Source: Streptomyces sp. NBC_01214
GTDB taxonomy: Bacteria; Actinomycetota; Actinomycetes; Streptomycetales; Streptomycetaceae
NCBI RefSeq assembly: GCF_026340975.1
Contig: NZ_JAPEOS010000001.1
Location: 3,009,001 to 3,073,000, forward strand
DNA: 64,000 nt
Direction: 5' to 3'
The notes below the pieces were generated by a model, which saw only the letters and a list, made by a program, of their open reading frames with translations, was not told where the DNA came from and did not search any database. Position numbers and translations under genes: made by a program. Shown in pieces: positions 8,845 through 17,522 of this stretch. How positions within the stretch are numbered: the stretch's first letter is position 1; every line of letters starts with the position of its first letter.

Positions 8845-10656
8845 ATGACGGATTTGGCACCGAACATCATCGGCGCCCCCTCCAGCACACCGGACGGCGC
8901 CAAAGGCGCCCCGTCCGACGGGAAGTCGACGGCGCGGTCGGGCGGCCGCTTCGACCGCTGGACGCAGAAGCGCTGGTTCCTCCCGCTGGGGGAGGTCGTG
9001 GTCAGTGTCGTCGTCGCCCTCGGGTTCATGCTGCTGTGTACCCACATCAGCGTCAACCCCGTCACCCGGATCGGTCAGGTCAGCGGCCTCGCCAAGGTCC
9101 AGCAGTACGCGGCCCTGATCGGCATACCGGTCCTCGCGGTGCTGCTGTTCCTCGCCTACCGGGGCACCCTGCGCTACTACCAGGTCGCGCAGCGGCTGGT
9201 GTGCGCCGCCCTCGCGGGCCTGGCCACCGGCATCGTCGCGGGCGGCATCGCCGTCGCCCTGAACGGCACGCCGTGGGGCCTGGGCGGCCAGGAGGGCGAC
9301 CCCGGCAACCTCATGGGCATGGCCAACGACATGATGCGCCACAAGGGCATGCCGGGGGTCTACCCCCCGTTGTTCCCCGCCCTGCTCGCGCTCTGGGCCA
9401 AGGTCTTCCACAACGGCATCGCCGGTGTGGGCCACGCGCTCAAGGACCTGCAGCTGATCCTCAGCGCGCTGGTCGGGCCGATGGCCTACCTCTCCTGGCG
9501 GCTGCTGCTGCGCCCCTTCTGGGCGATGGCGATCGCCGTGCCGGCCTCGATCGTCTTCCTCGACCCGATCCGCCCGTACAGCCACGGCTCCATGCTCGTG
9601 CTGGTGCCGCTGCTGGCCGCCGCCTTCCGTGAGATCCGCCGTGCCGGCGAGCTCTCGACGCGTTCGGCGGTGCTGCGCGGCATCGGCTTCGGCGCCGTGT
9701 TCGGCGTGATGTTCCTCTGGTACTCGGGCTGGTACCTGTGGGCCGCTCCGGGCGCGTTCATCCTCGCCCTGATGCTGTTCCCGTGGCGCCGGGGCCGGGC
9801 CGCGATCAAGCGCGCGCTGCAATTCCTCGGCACCATACTCGTGACCGCCGCCGTCATCGGCGCGCCGCTGCTGTACCAGCTGGTCCGCCTGGGCGCCACG
9901 ACGAAGGACCGCTACGCGTACATCAACACCTACATCGACCCGGCCTACGTGCTGGGCTGGGCGTCCGACCGCTCCGGCGAACTGAGCTACCACAGCTTCC
10001 CGGTGTCGGGCGAGCTGGCCGGCCAGACCGGCTTCGGCGTCCTGCTGCTCCTGGGCGTGGGCCTCGGCGTGGGCCTCGGCCTGCGCAACATCGTGGTCCG
10101 CACCGCCGGATTCGTCCTCGCCGGCGCCTGGCTGCTGCGCTTCTGGTTCGCCTCCCACATGGAGCACAACCAGGCCGTCCAGCTGTACCCGCGCACCACC
10201 TGGATCATCTTCTACTGCCTGATCATCCTGGCCGTCCTCGGCGTGATGCTCACGTACCAGCGCGGTTTCGGCTGGATCCGCGGCACGCTGAAGGAGGTCG
10301 CCCCGGCCCGGGCCGTCCGGATCTCGCCGCGCGCGATGTCCCAGCTGGCCGCCGGCCTGATCTGCGCGATCGCCCTGTTCGCCACCATGGGCGGCTCCTG
10401 GTCGGCCAACCGCTTCATGCCGTCCACCAATCCGGGCGTCGAGGACCTCGGTCTGGACGCGCTGCGCGCCCACCAGCAGCAGCTGGACAACGGCGAGTGC
10501 CCCAAGTACTCGCCGAACAAGGGCAAGAAGGCCTGCAAGCCGATCAACATGCGCCTGTCCGAGTACACCTTCGAGCCGGACAAGGGCCAGCTCTGGTGCG
10601 CCAACGTGAGCGGCGAAAACCGCGACCTCGTCTGCGGCCGCCCGCCGAAGAACTGA
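8845..10656 (+). CDS. Multi-pass GT-C membrane glycosyltransferase, AftA-like
   Basis: This 603-residue protein has a Pro/Ser-rich cytosolic arm, about a dozen hydrophobic segments between residues 45 and 540, and a short external C-terminal tail with four cysteines (CPKYS, KACKP, LWCAN, LVCGR). The first large loop holds a GT-C-like acidic/aromatic stretch and MPGVYPPLFPALLALW, which resembles the region after the catalytic loop in arabinofuranosyltransferase AftA relatives. Such enzymes use polyprenyl-phosphate sugars outside the membrane. Streptomyces is not known for mycobacterial arabinogalactan, so the acceptor is unknown. I chose ATG 8845 over the longer frame from 8746 because the extension lacks family character. 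Confidence 0.65.
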   Translation: MTDLAPNIIGAPSSTPDGAKGAPSDGKSTARSGGRFDRWTQKRWFLPLGEVVVSVVVALGFMLLCTHISVNPVTRIGQVSGLAKVQQYAALIGIPVLAVLLFLAYRGTLRYYQVAQRLVCAALAGLATGIVAGGIAVALNGTPWGLGGQEGDPGNLMGMANDMMRHKGMPGVYPPLFPALLALWAKVFHNGIAGVGHALKDLQLILSALVGPMAYLSWRLLLRPFWAMAIAVPASIVFLDPIRPYSHGSMLVLVPLLAAAFREIRRAGELSTRSAVLRGIGFGAVFGVMFLWYSGWYLWAAPGAFILALMLFPWRRGRAAIKRALQFLGTILVTAAVIGAPLLYQLVRLGATTKDRYAYINTYIDPAYVLGWASDRSGELSYHSFPVSGELAGQTGFGVLLLLGVGLGVGLGLRNIVVRTAGFVLAGAWLLRFWFASHMEHNQAVQLYPRTTWIIFYCLIILAVLGVMLTYQRGFGWIRGTLKEVAPARAVRISPRAMSQLAAGLICAIALFATMGGSWSANRFMPSTNPGVEDLGLDALRAHQQQLDNGECPKYSPNKGKKACKPINMRLSEYTFEPDKGQLWCANVSGENRDLVCGRPPKN

Positions 10657-10672
10657 CCGCTCAGGTCCGCAC

Positions 10673-10706
10673 GCCTCCGGGGCCCGTCACGACGGGCCCC
10701 GGAGGC
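10673..10706. terminator. Perfect 16-bp bidirectional terminator hairpin
   Basis: GCCTCCGGGGCCCGTC (10673-10688) pairs perfectly with 10691-10706. It lies between the end of the rightward glycosyltransferase gene and the end of the leftward AAA+ gene at 10724, so it can serve both. Confidence 0.85.
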
Positions 10707-10723
10707 ATGTCCGCCTCACACCC

Positions 10724-12643
10724 TCACAGGGCCGGGGGCTCCGGCCGCTCCTGGGGGCCGCGGCCCGACAGGACCTCCCCGTACGCCTGCATCAGGTCGG
10801 GCAGCCGCAGCGTCGCCAGGTCGTCCCGCGACGGCTCACCCGCGAAGCCCGCCAGCCGCAGGTCCCGGTACGCGCAGCTCTTCTCGTACAGGGTCCGCAG
10901 GAAGCGGCCGTTGCCGAGCTCGTCGATCCAGCCCTGCTCCACCACGTGCGCGCTGATGCTGCGCAGCTCCTCCAGCGCCTCCTCGTCCCAGTGGTCCCCG
11001 TTCGCGTCCGCCAGCACCCCGCCGATCGCGGTCAGTTCCAGCGGCCGGTAGCTGGGGAAGTCCACCCGGGTGGTGAAGCGCGAGGACAGCCCCGGATTGG
11101 CGGCCAGCAGCCGGTCCATCCCGGCCGGGTAACCCGCCAGTATCACCACCAGGTGGTCACGGTTGTCCTCGGCCCGCTTCAGCAACACCTGCAGGGCCTC
11201 GTCGCCGTACGCGTCGCCCTTGCTGTAGCCCGAGTTGGACAGCGAGTAGGCCTCGTCCACGAACAGCACCCCGCCGATCGCCGAATCGATCAGCTCGTTC
11301 GCCTTCACCGCCGTCTGCCCGAGGAACTCGCCCACGAGGTCGGCCCGCTGGGCCTCCACCAGATGGTCGCCGCCGAGCAGCCCCAGCGCGTAGAACACCC
11401 GGCCCAGGATCCGGGCCACGGTCGTCTTGCCCGTACCGGAGGGCCCGGAGAACACGAAGTGCCGCTTCGGCGGCTGCACCGGCAGCCCCTGACCCGCCCG
11501 CAGCCGCGCCATGTGCAGCTGCGCCGAGAGCGCCTTCACCTGCCGCTTGACCGGCTCCAGGCCCACCATCCGCTCCAGCTCCGCCAGCGCCTCGGCGAGC
11601 GCCGCCGGATCCGCCGGCCCGGCCGGCAGCCCCTCGGGCGTGCCCTGCGGCGGGACCGGCGCCTTGCGCCGCGCCCCCTCCACACGTCCTGCCGGGGGAG
11701 CGGGCGGAACCAGCGGATCGGGTTCCACCTGGCCGTCCGCCGCGACGTCCTGGACGGGCCCGCCGCCCAGTGCGACCGCCGCGAAGTCCCCGCCGGCCGG
11801 GGACGGGCCGTGCCCGCTGTAGCCCCCGTACGCGGCGTACCCCGCCAGGCCCGCCAGATCGGCCACGCCGTCGGTGTCGTCACCGTCCTCGATGGCCGTC
11901 AGCCGGGCCGCGGTGTCCATGAACGAGGGATCCACCCGGTGCACCGCCCGGTACAGCGGCAGCGCCGCCGCGCTGCGCCCGGTGCCCTCCCGCGCCCGCG
12001 CCAGCCAGTACCGCAGCTCCTTGCGCTGGGGCTGCTCGCTGCGGCACCGCATCAGCGCCGCCGCCAGCATCGGCTCCGCCTGCCCGTACATCTCCAGCCG
12101 GACCCGCGCCATCCCGCCGAACAGCCCGGCCTCGATGCCCAGCAGCGGATCGTTGACCAGCGGCTCGGTGTGCCGGACCAGCTGCTCCCAGTCCTTGACC
12201 AGATAGGCCCGGCAGGCGTGCAGGAAACGTACCTGCGCGTCGGTGTCCACCGGCGGCAGCGCGGCCAGGGCCTGGTCCAGTTCGGGCACGTGGCGGCCGT
12301 CCAGCCAGTGCGAGGCATGGGCGAGGAGCAGATCGCGCCGGCTCTCCAGCACCGGCTGCACCCACCAGCCCAGCCAGTACCAGGAGTTCAGCGTCCGACG
12401 GTGCCGGGCGCGCTGCTCGCCGAAGCGGTCCCGGTGGGCGTACATGCGAAGTAACGCGTTACCGGTGTCGACCCGGAGCGCGTGCAGGCCCAGCCATGCG
12501 TCCGCCATCGAGGGGTCGAGCCGTACGGCCGCCCGGAACTCTTCCTCGGCCTGCGGATAAGCGCCCATGGTGCAGGCGTCGACCCCGCGCAGCCAGGCCA
12601 GTTCGGCCGGGGCGTGCATGCTGCCCGGCGTGCCGAAATCCAT
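10724..12643 (-). CDS. TPR-AAA+ ATPase of the CbxX/EccA family, with a TTA codon
   Basis: This 639-residue protein has a TPR-rich N-terminal half (about 1-300; repeats such as YPQAEEEFRAAVRLDP), a Pro/Gly linker, and a C-terminal AAA+ module. Walker A is GPSGTGKT near residue 400 and Walker B is GGVLFVDEAYSL. The layout matches EccA/CbxX-like ATPases, which act as remodelling chaperones, for example beside type VII secretion; no other ESX gene is present here. The start at 12643 (MDFGTPGSM) is preferred over 12754 because a TACGAT -10 box at 12734-12739 lies inside the longer frame. Leu codon 64 is TTA (12452-12454), so translation should depend on the bldA tRNA. Confidence 0.85.
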   Translation of the reverse strand: MDFGTPGSMHAPAELAWLRGVDACTMGAYPQAEEEFRAAVRLDPSMADAWLGLHALRVDTGNALLRMYAHRDRFGEQRARHRRTLNSWYWLGWWVQPVLESRRDLLLAHASHWLDGRHVPELDQALAALPPVDTDAQVRFLHACRAYLVKDWEQLVRHTEPLVNDPLLGIEAGLFGGMARVRLEMYGQAEPMLAAALMRCRSEQPQRKELRYWLARAREGTGRSAAALPLYRAVHRVDPSFMDTAARLTAIEDGDDTDGVADLAGLAGYAAYGGYSGHGPSPAGGDFAAVALGGGPVQDVAADGQVEPDPLVPPAPPAGRVEGARRKAPVPPQGTPEGLPAGPADPAALAEALAELERMVGLEPVKRQVKALSAQLHMARLRAGQGLPVQPPKRHFVFSGPSGTGKTTVARILGRVFYALGLLGGDHLVEAQRADLVGEFLGQTAVKANELIDSAIGGVLFVDEAYSLSNSGYSKGDAYGDEALQVLLKRAEDNRDHLVVILAGYPAGMDRLLAANPGLSSRFTTRVDFPSYRPLELTAIGGVLADANGDHWDEEALEELRSISAHVVEQGWIDELGNGRFLRTLYEKSCAYRDLRLAGFAGEPSRDDLATLRLPDLMQAYGEVLSGRGPQERPEPPAL

Positions 12644-13023
12644 CACGTCCCCCACAAGCCTGCCCCCGTGGTGCGCGGCAACCTCCGTGACGAGCACATG
12701 AGTTGCCCACTGCGCCGATGAAATCAGGGCTGCATCGTACCTGCGGTCACGCACCTTACGTAGGGCGCGACAGGTCCGTTTCCGGCGTGCGCCCCTGGGG
12801 CGATCGGTGACTCAGGGTGAAGGATCTGGGTGGATCGGCCGCGCCCGACACTGCCGGGGAGGGGGGTCCGCGGGCAGAACGAAGCCCCCGATCACGGGGG
12901 AACAACCGGGGGCTTCGTGTCCGCGACAGCCCTTAAAGGCCGCGCATTCAGAACGTAAGGCCGCCGCGGGCCCCAGGTCAAGCGGGTCGGCCAGGGCCCG
13001 GCGGGGCGGATTTCCGGGGGCGT
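12644..13023. other. Intergenic region with candidate promoter and hairpin
   Basis: The 380 bases contain no gene I can support. On the minus strand a TACGAT box (12734-12739) could drive the AAA+ gene with an 84-base leader. A hairpin at 12879-12918 is described separately. Nothing resembling a tRNA (no T-loop GTTCGA) was seen. Confidence 0.4.
12879..12918. terminator. 12-bp stem-loop between divergent/unrelated genes
   Basis: ACGAAGCCCCCG (12879-12890) pairs perfectly with CGGGGGCTTCGT (12907-12918) across a 16-base loop. The nearest gene end is the kinase stop at 13024 on the minus strand, about 106 bases away, so it may end that transcript. Confidence 0.5.
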
Positions 13024-13656
13024 TCAGGCCCGGGGGAGTTCGTTACTCCCGGTGACGGAAGCGGAGGTTCCTGCGGTCGCACGGGCCCCGGAAGACCACT
13101 CGTATCCCGTACCGCTCTGGCGTACCAGGGTGTCGGCGAAGGGGCGCGAAGGGTCGTTGGAGAAGTGCGCGCGCTCCGCGCGCTCCCATCCGTCCCAGAA
13201 GTCGGAAAGTTCACGCCCGTCCCGGTTCCGCCCCCGTTGCCAGGACTGCTCGCGCGGCGTCTCCATCCACAGCAGCCGCGCCAGCCGCGGCCGCAGCGCC
13301 GCCCGCCCCGCGCCGACCCCCTCGACCAGCAGCACCGGCGCCGGCTCCAGCACCCGCTCCGGCCCGAACCGGCGCTCCACCCAGTCGTACGGGGCCCAGT
13401 GCGCGGGCCGTCCGGCGGCGAGCGGCTCCAGCACCTGCGCGCGCAGCCGCTCCTCCCAGTCGAACAGCTCCTCGTGGGTGGCCACGTCGTCCAGGTGCAG
13501 CACGGGCGCCCCCAGCGCCCCGGCGAGCCGCCCCGCGAAGGTGCTCTTCCCGGACCCGGCGTGCCCGTCGATCCCGATCAGGCGCACCGGGCCGAGGGAG
13601 GGCGGCAGCGCGGCGAGCTCCCGGGCGAGGGACTCAAGTGACTGGTGAGGCTCCAC
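13024..13656 (-). CDS. Uridine-kinase-like P-loop NTPase
   Basis: This 210-residue protein starts with the P-loop GIDGHAGSGKST near residue 32, followed by VLHLDDVATHEELFDWEERL, a typical acceptor-binding Asp motif of uridine kinase/(d)CMP kinase-like small-molecule kinases. EGVGAGRAALRPRLARLLWM fits the Walker B region. The substrate cannot be read from the sequence. GTG at 13656 is the best start because upstream in-frame sequence is low-complexity and overlaps the divergent gene start region. A Thr/Ser-rich tail ends the protein. Confidence 0.75.
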   Translation of the reverse strand: MEPHQSLESLARELAALPPSLGPVRLIGIDGHAGSGKSTFAGRLAGALGAPVLHLDDVATHEELFDWEERLRAQVLEPLAAGRPAHWAPYDWVERRFGPERVLEPAPVLLVEGVGAGRAALRPRLARLLWMETPREQSWQRGRNRDGRELSDFWDGWERAERAHFSNDPSRPFADTLVRQSGTGYEWSSGARATAGTSASVTGSNELPRA

Positions 13657-13782
13657 CCGACCAGCGTAGACAGGCCCGACACGACCCGTGGCTTCGGGCC
13701 GCCGCCGCCGGGAACTGCAAGGGTGATGCCGGATGCCACCGGAGAGCCGCCGAAGGACCGACCCACCCTGGGGGAACACGCG

Positions 13783-15165
13783 ATGACCGAACCCACGCCG
13801 CGCAGGGCCCTACTCGTCGCCGCACTCGCGGTCGCCACCGCGGCCACCGCCGCCACCGTCTCCGGCGCCAGCGCCTCGGCGGCCCCTCCCACCCCTCCCA
13901 CTCCTCCCGCCCCGCGGGCCCCGGGCCGCACCGTCGACAACCGCTTCTGGTACTCCTACGGCCACTGGCTCGCGGGCACCCACCAGGGCACCACCGCCGT
14001 CGGCGGCGCCCGCCCGGGCCTGGAGATCGCTACGGCCGTCGGCCGCACCGAGTACGCCGACCCGCACACCGGCCGCAAGAGCACCTGGGAGTACGCCACC
14101 TGGACCTCCCCCGTGCACCGCTCCACCGTGCCCGCCACCGAGGCCATCGCCTCCTGGAACGCCCGCACCCCCGCCGGGACCTGGATCCAGATCGAACTGC
14201 GCGGTACCTACACCGACGGCACCGCCACCCCCTGGTACGTGATGGGCCGCTGGGCCTCCGGCGACGCAGACATCCGCCGCACCTCGGTGGACGGCCAGAG
14301 CGACGGCAGGTCCACCGTCTGGACCGACACCCTGGCCCTCGACCCGCCGGCCGCCACCGCCGGCCTGCGGATCGCGGCCTGGCAGCTGCGCCTCACCCTC
14401 CACCGCAGGCCCGGCGCCGAGCGCGGTCCCACCGTACGGCTCGCGGGCGCCATGGTTTCCGACGTCCCGGACCGCTTCACCGTCCCGGCCTCGACCCCCT
14501 CCCGTACGGCCCACGAGCTGAAGGTCCCGCGCTACTCGCAAGAAGTCCACGCCGGCCGGTACCCCGAGTACGACAACGGCGGCGAAGCCTGGTGCAGCCC
14601 CACCTCCTCGCAGATGATCATCGAGTACTGGGGCGGTAGGGCCGCCCCCTCCGCCTTGACCTGGGTCGACCCGAAGTACTCCGACCCGCAGATCTGCCAC
14701 GCGGCCCGCTCCACCTACGACGCCGCCTACAAGGGCTGCGGCAACTGGCCCTTCAACGCCGCGTACGCCGCCACCTACCGCGGGCTGGCCGGAGTCGTCA
14801 CCCGCCTCACCTCCCTGACCGACCTGGAGACCCTGGTCCGGTCCGGCATCCCGGCCATCACCTCCCAGTCCTTCCGCCCCGACGAACTCACGGGCGCGGG
14901 CTACGGCACCGCCGGCCACCTGATGACCGTCATCGGCTTCACCGCAGCCGGCGACGTGATCGCGAACGACCCCAACTCGCGGGACAACTCCGCCGTGCGC
15001 CGCGTCTACCAGCGCGCCGAGTGGGAGAACATCTGGCTGCGCACCAAGCGCACGGGGGCCTCCGGCAAGGTCGCCTCGGGCTCCGGCGGCATCTGCTACC
15101 TCTACGCGCCGGCCCGCCTGAGCCGGGCGCAGTTCCGGGCGCTGCGAGAGGTGGGGGTGCTGTGA
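13783..15165 (+). CDS. Secreted C39-like papain-fold peptidase
   Basis: This 460-residue protein has a signal peptide (about residues 1-34, PRRALLVAALAVATAA, ending ASASAAPP; the Arg pair allows Sec or Tat). A beta-rich region of about 200 residues follows, then a peptidase C39-like domain. The likely catalytic Cys271 sits in GGEAWCSPTSSQMIIEYWG and His379 in GTAGHLMTVIGF, followed by NDPNS, which supplies the Asn/Asp position. It probably acts outside the cell on proteins or peptidoglycan peptides. ATG 13783 is chosen because it gives the signal peptide directly. The upstream frame to 13645 overlaps the kinase promoter region. Confidence 0.8.
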   Translation: MTEPTPRRALLVAALAVATAATAATVSGASASAAPPTPPTPPAPRAPGRTVDNRFWYSYGHWLAGTHQGTTAVGGARPGLEIATAVGRTEYADPHTGRKSTWEYATWTSPVHRSTVPATEAIASWNARTPAGTWIQIELRGTYTDGTATPWYVMGRWASGDADIRRTSVDGQSDGRSTVWTDTLALDPPAATAGLRIAAWQLRLTLHRRPGAERGPTVRLAGAMVSDVPDRFTVPASTPSRTAHELKVPRYSQEVHAGRYPEYDNGGEAWCSPTSSQMIIEYWGGRAAPSALTWVDPKYSDPQICHAARSTYDAAYKGCGNWPFNAAYAATYRGLAGVVTRLTSLTDLETLVRSGIPAITSQSFRPDELTGAGYGTAGHLMTVIGFTAAGDVIANDPNSRDNSAVRRVYQRAEWENIWLRTKRTGASGKVASGSGGICYLYAPARLSRAQFRALREVGVL

Positions 15166-15261
15166 GAAAGCCGCAATTTCCCGTTGACCAGGCGGTACGG
15201 ATAAGCGGAACATAGTGGGGTAAATGGCAGATAAAGGCTTCTCAGTAGGAGGCGGCCGGCC

Positions 15262-15693
15262 ATGACCACCCATCCCAGCATCGAGCACCACCCCGATCTC
15301 GCCGAGATGCGCACTCGGTTCGAGCGGGTGACCACCACTCCCCGGGCGCAGGCCGTCGAAGCGCTCGCCCTGATCACGGGCCTGTACCTGGCCGCCTCGC
15401 CGTGGATCGTGGGGTTCAGCGCCCTCACCCCGCTGGCCATCAACAACCTGATCGCCGGCCTGGCCTTCTGCCTGTGCATGAGCGGTCTGGGTTCCGCCTA
15501 CGAGCGCACCCACGCGATGGCGTGGACGGCGGTCGCCCTCGGCGCGTGGACGATCATCGCCCCGTGGGCCATCGCCGGTGAGATGGACACGACGCGAACG
15601 GTGGTCAGCAACGTGATCGCCGGAGGCGTCGCCCTGTGCCTCGGCCTCGCGATGGCCGGCATGGCGAGCCGCGACCGCGGGTCCCGCACCTGA
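15262..15693 (+). CDS. SPW-repeat four-TM membrane protein
   Basis: This 143-residue protein has four hydrophobic helices and two SPW-type repeats, AASPWIVGFS near residue 44 and the APW variant in TIIAPWAIAG near residue 97. SPW proteins are small actinobacterial and proteobacterial membrane proteins of unknown role. The N-terminal 25 residues are polar. ATG 15262 is preceded by AGTAGGAGGCGGCC, a strong site. A perfect hairpin at 15731-15761 follows. Confidence 0.8.
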   Translation: MTTHPSIEHHPDLAEMRTRFERVTTTPRAQAVEALALITGLYLAASPWIVGFSALTPLAINNLIAGLAFCLCMSGLGSAYERTHAMAWTAVALGAWTIIAPWAIAGEMDTTRTVVSNVIAGGVALCLGLAMAGMASRDRGSRT

Positions 15694-15730
15694 CGGGGGC
15701 GCCGGAGGAAGCGCCCGATGAATGAGCGCG

Positions 15731-15761
15731 CCGGGTCCCGACCGATGAGGTCGGGACCCGG
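15731..15761 (+). terminator. Perfect 13-bp terminator hairpin after the SPW gene
   Basis: CCGGGTCCCGACC (15731-15743) pairs perfectly with 15749-15761 around a five-base loop, 37 bases after the SPW-protein stop. Confidence 0.75.
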
Positions 15762-15838
15762 CCGTCTGCCGCCGGGACCCGGGCCCGGGTCGGCCCCCGC
15801 TCCTCTTTCCCCGTCCGTGGCTCTGTCCGAGGCCCTGC

Positions 15839-15876
15839 CCGTGCCCTGTCCGTGCCCTGTCCGTGGCCCTGTCCGT
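15839..15876. repeat. Short tandem repeat of an 11-12-bp unit
   Basis: The unit CCGTGCCCTGT is repeated about three and a half times (one copy has an extra G) just upstream of the SCO1431-family gene. Degenerate copies extend left to about 15812. Confidence 0.6.
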
Positions 15877-15955
15877 GTATGTCGGTGTTTGCGTGATGCA
15901 TGCCACCCATGACGTCCCTACCGCGAAAGCCGCGAACGCTGGCACATTGGACGCC

Positions 15956-16108
15956 ATGACTGCCGACAGCGCCGCCCCCCTCGCCGCTCCCCGGGGCCTC
16001 GTCCGGACCGGAGGCCCCAAGGGCGATTCCACCTGGCTGGAGCACGTGCTCGGCTGGACCCTCGTGGTCGTCGTCGCCATGTTCGTCACCCAGGTCGGCT
16101 GGCTCTGA
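15956..16108 (+). CDS. SCO1431-family small membrane protein
   Basis: This 50-residue protein has one C-terminal membrane helix (LGWTLVVVVAMFVTQVGWL) preceded by a polar arm with RTGGPKGDSTWLEHV. The RTGGPK-LEHV-GWT pattern and size match the small SCO1431 family known only from streptomycetes; no function is known. ATG 15956 fits the family length, while the open frame runs to 15863. The codon use and the helix make it a credible short gene. Confidence 0.7.
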   Translation: MTADSAAPLAAPRGLVRTGGPKGDSTWLEHVLGWTLVVVVAMFVTQVGWL

Positions 16109-16685
16109 GCCCCTCCCGGTCCGGGATCACGAGGCCTCCAGCCGCAGCCCGTCCGTGACGATCGTGTCCGGGGCCACCAGTGTCTGCTCGGTCACATGGC
16201 CGCGCAGATCGAGGGACCTGGCCGCGAGACCGTACTCCTCCCCGCCGTCCCGGGTGCGTAGCCGGTAGCCGCGGAGCGGGGTCGCACCAGCAGACCGCCC
16301 CAGAATGGCCGGGTACGACGCCAGGAGCGCAACCGCCGCCGGTGCTCGGGCGGCGGCAACCGCCGCGCCCGCCACCCGTACCCCCGCCCGCGCCCGCGGT
16401 CAGGGGCACGTCCGGCCGTGCGAGCTGACGTCGAGCTCCATGCCCGACCCGGAGGGCGAACTTCCCCGGCTCACCGCGGACCCCGGCCACCTGGGCCGGC
16501 GTCGAGGTCCGTCCCGTCGATCACCAGATTGCTGCCCGTGACCTCGCCGGGCCGGGCCCTTGCTGCTCGGCTTCGAGCAGGAGGCCTGGAAACTGGTCCG
16601 ATGCGCAGGGAAGTGCGAAATGAGCTCGGCGCGCAGGTCTGCCCTAAGGTGGGCGTCCTGTGGCAGTTCGAGGCTAGGGCTGGAT
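16109..16685. other. Decayed DNA, no intact gene recognised
   Basis: About 580 bases with several broken frames. On the minus strand, 16127-16375 encodes 82 residues with an ordered-looking end (VTEQTLVAPDTIVTDGLRLEAS). Around 16500-16540 another minus frame reads EVTGSNLVIDG, reminiscent of the end of a short-chain dehydrogenase. These frames do not join. I read the stretch as gene remnants, but none is identified with confidence. Confidence 0.4.
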
Positions 16686-17375
16686 TTGAATAATAGTCAA
16701 CAGCGCGGAACGAGCGGTCGATCGCAGGCGCGCAGGGCCGAACTCATAGCCACCGGGCGCAAGTTGTTCGCCGACACCTCGTACGACGCGCTCTCCATGG
16801 ACGACATCGCCAAACACGCGGGCGTCGCCAAGGGGTTGATCTACTACTACTTCGACAGCAAGCGCGGCTACTACCTCGCCATCGTCGAGGACTCCGTGGC
16901 CGAGCTCGTCGCCCGGGCCGGCGGCGACACCGACCTCCCCGGCGCGGAGCGCGTCCACCGCACCATCGACGGCTACCTGCACTACGCCGAGCACCACCAC
17001 GCCGCCTACCGCACCATCGTCACCGGCGGCGTCGGCTCCGACGCCGAGGTCCTCGCCATCCGTGACGCCGTTCGCGAGGAGCTCGTCGCCACGATCGCCG
17101 AAGGTGCGTACGGGCGCCGCGCCCTCCCGCCGATCGCCCGGCTCGCCCTCGTGGGCTGGCTCTCCGGGGTCGAAGGAGCCACCCTGGACTGGATCGGGGC
17201 GCTCGGCGCCCCGGGGCAGCCCGATCGCGCCGAGCTCGGGGCCCTGCTCGTGCGCCAGCTGCGCGCGACACTGGAGGTGATCGAGGAGTTCGTCCCGGAG
17301 TGTCCGGCACGTCCCGGTCCCGAAGAGCCGTTCGATCCGCTCGGTGATCTTGCCCCGGTGACGGGAAGCCCCTGA
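16686..17375 (+). CDS. TetR/AcrR-family transcriptional regulator
   Basis: This 229-residue protein has a classic TetR helix-turn-helix: SMDDIAKHAGVAKGLIYYYF near residues 35-55, followed by DSKRGYYLAIV. The C-terminal ligand domain is about 160 residues, with a Pro-rich tail. The most plausible start is TTG at 16686 (NNSQQRGTSGRSQARR), because the upstream frame to 16560 has no family resemblance. AGGG lies nine bases before it. It precedes an acyl-CoA dehydrogenase by 147 bases on the same strand, which suggests control of a fatty-acid or acyl-CoA function. The ligand is unknown. Confidence 0.85.
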   Translation: MNNSQQRGTSGRSQARRAELIATGRKLFADTSYDALSMDDIAKHAGVAKGLIYYYFDSKRGYYLAIVEDSVAELVARAGGDTDLPGAERVHRTIDGYLHYAEHHHAAYRTIVTGGVGSDAEVLAIRDAVREELVATIAEGAYGRRALPPIARLALVGWLSGVEGATLDWIGALGAPGQPDRAELGALLVRQLRATLEVIEEFVPECPARPGPEEPFDPLGDLAPVTGSP

Positions 17376-17522
17376 TCGGGCATACTCAAGCCGCCGCAGC
17401 CGCTGAACAGCCCTTTCCGTAACCCGGGAGGGCAACATCGGCTGTGGGATAACCGAGACCCGGCGGCGCGTCCCACACCTCGCGCGTCGCCGCCGTGCCC
17501 GACCAGGGAGGAGAGCGCCGCC

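Noticed and set aside
12871..12930. Possible tRNA in the hairpin region upstream of the kinase
   Set aside because: No T-loop, anticodon arm or CCA end; only a 12-bp stem-loop remains.
15812..15880. CRISPR-like array from the short GTCCGTG repeats
   Set aside because: Units are only 11-12 bases with no spacers.
16560..16685. Longer N terminus for the TetR regulator
   Set aside because: The extra 42 codons are compositionally unlike TetR and overlap decayed sequence; the TTG at 16686 gives the family start.
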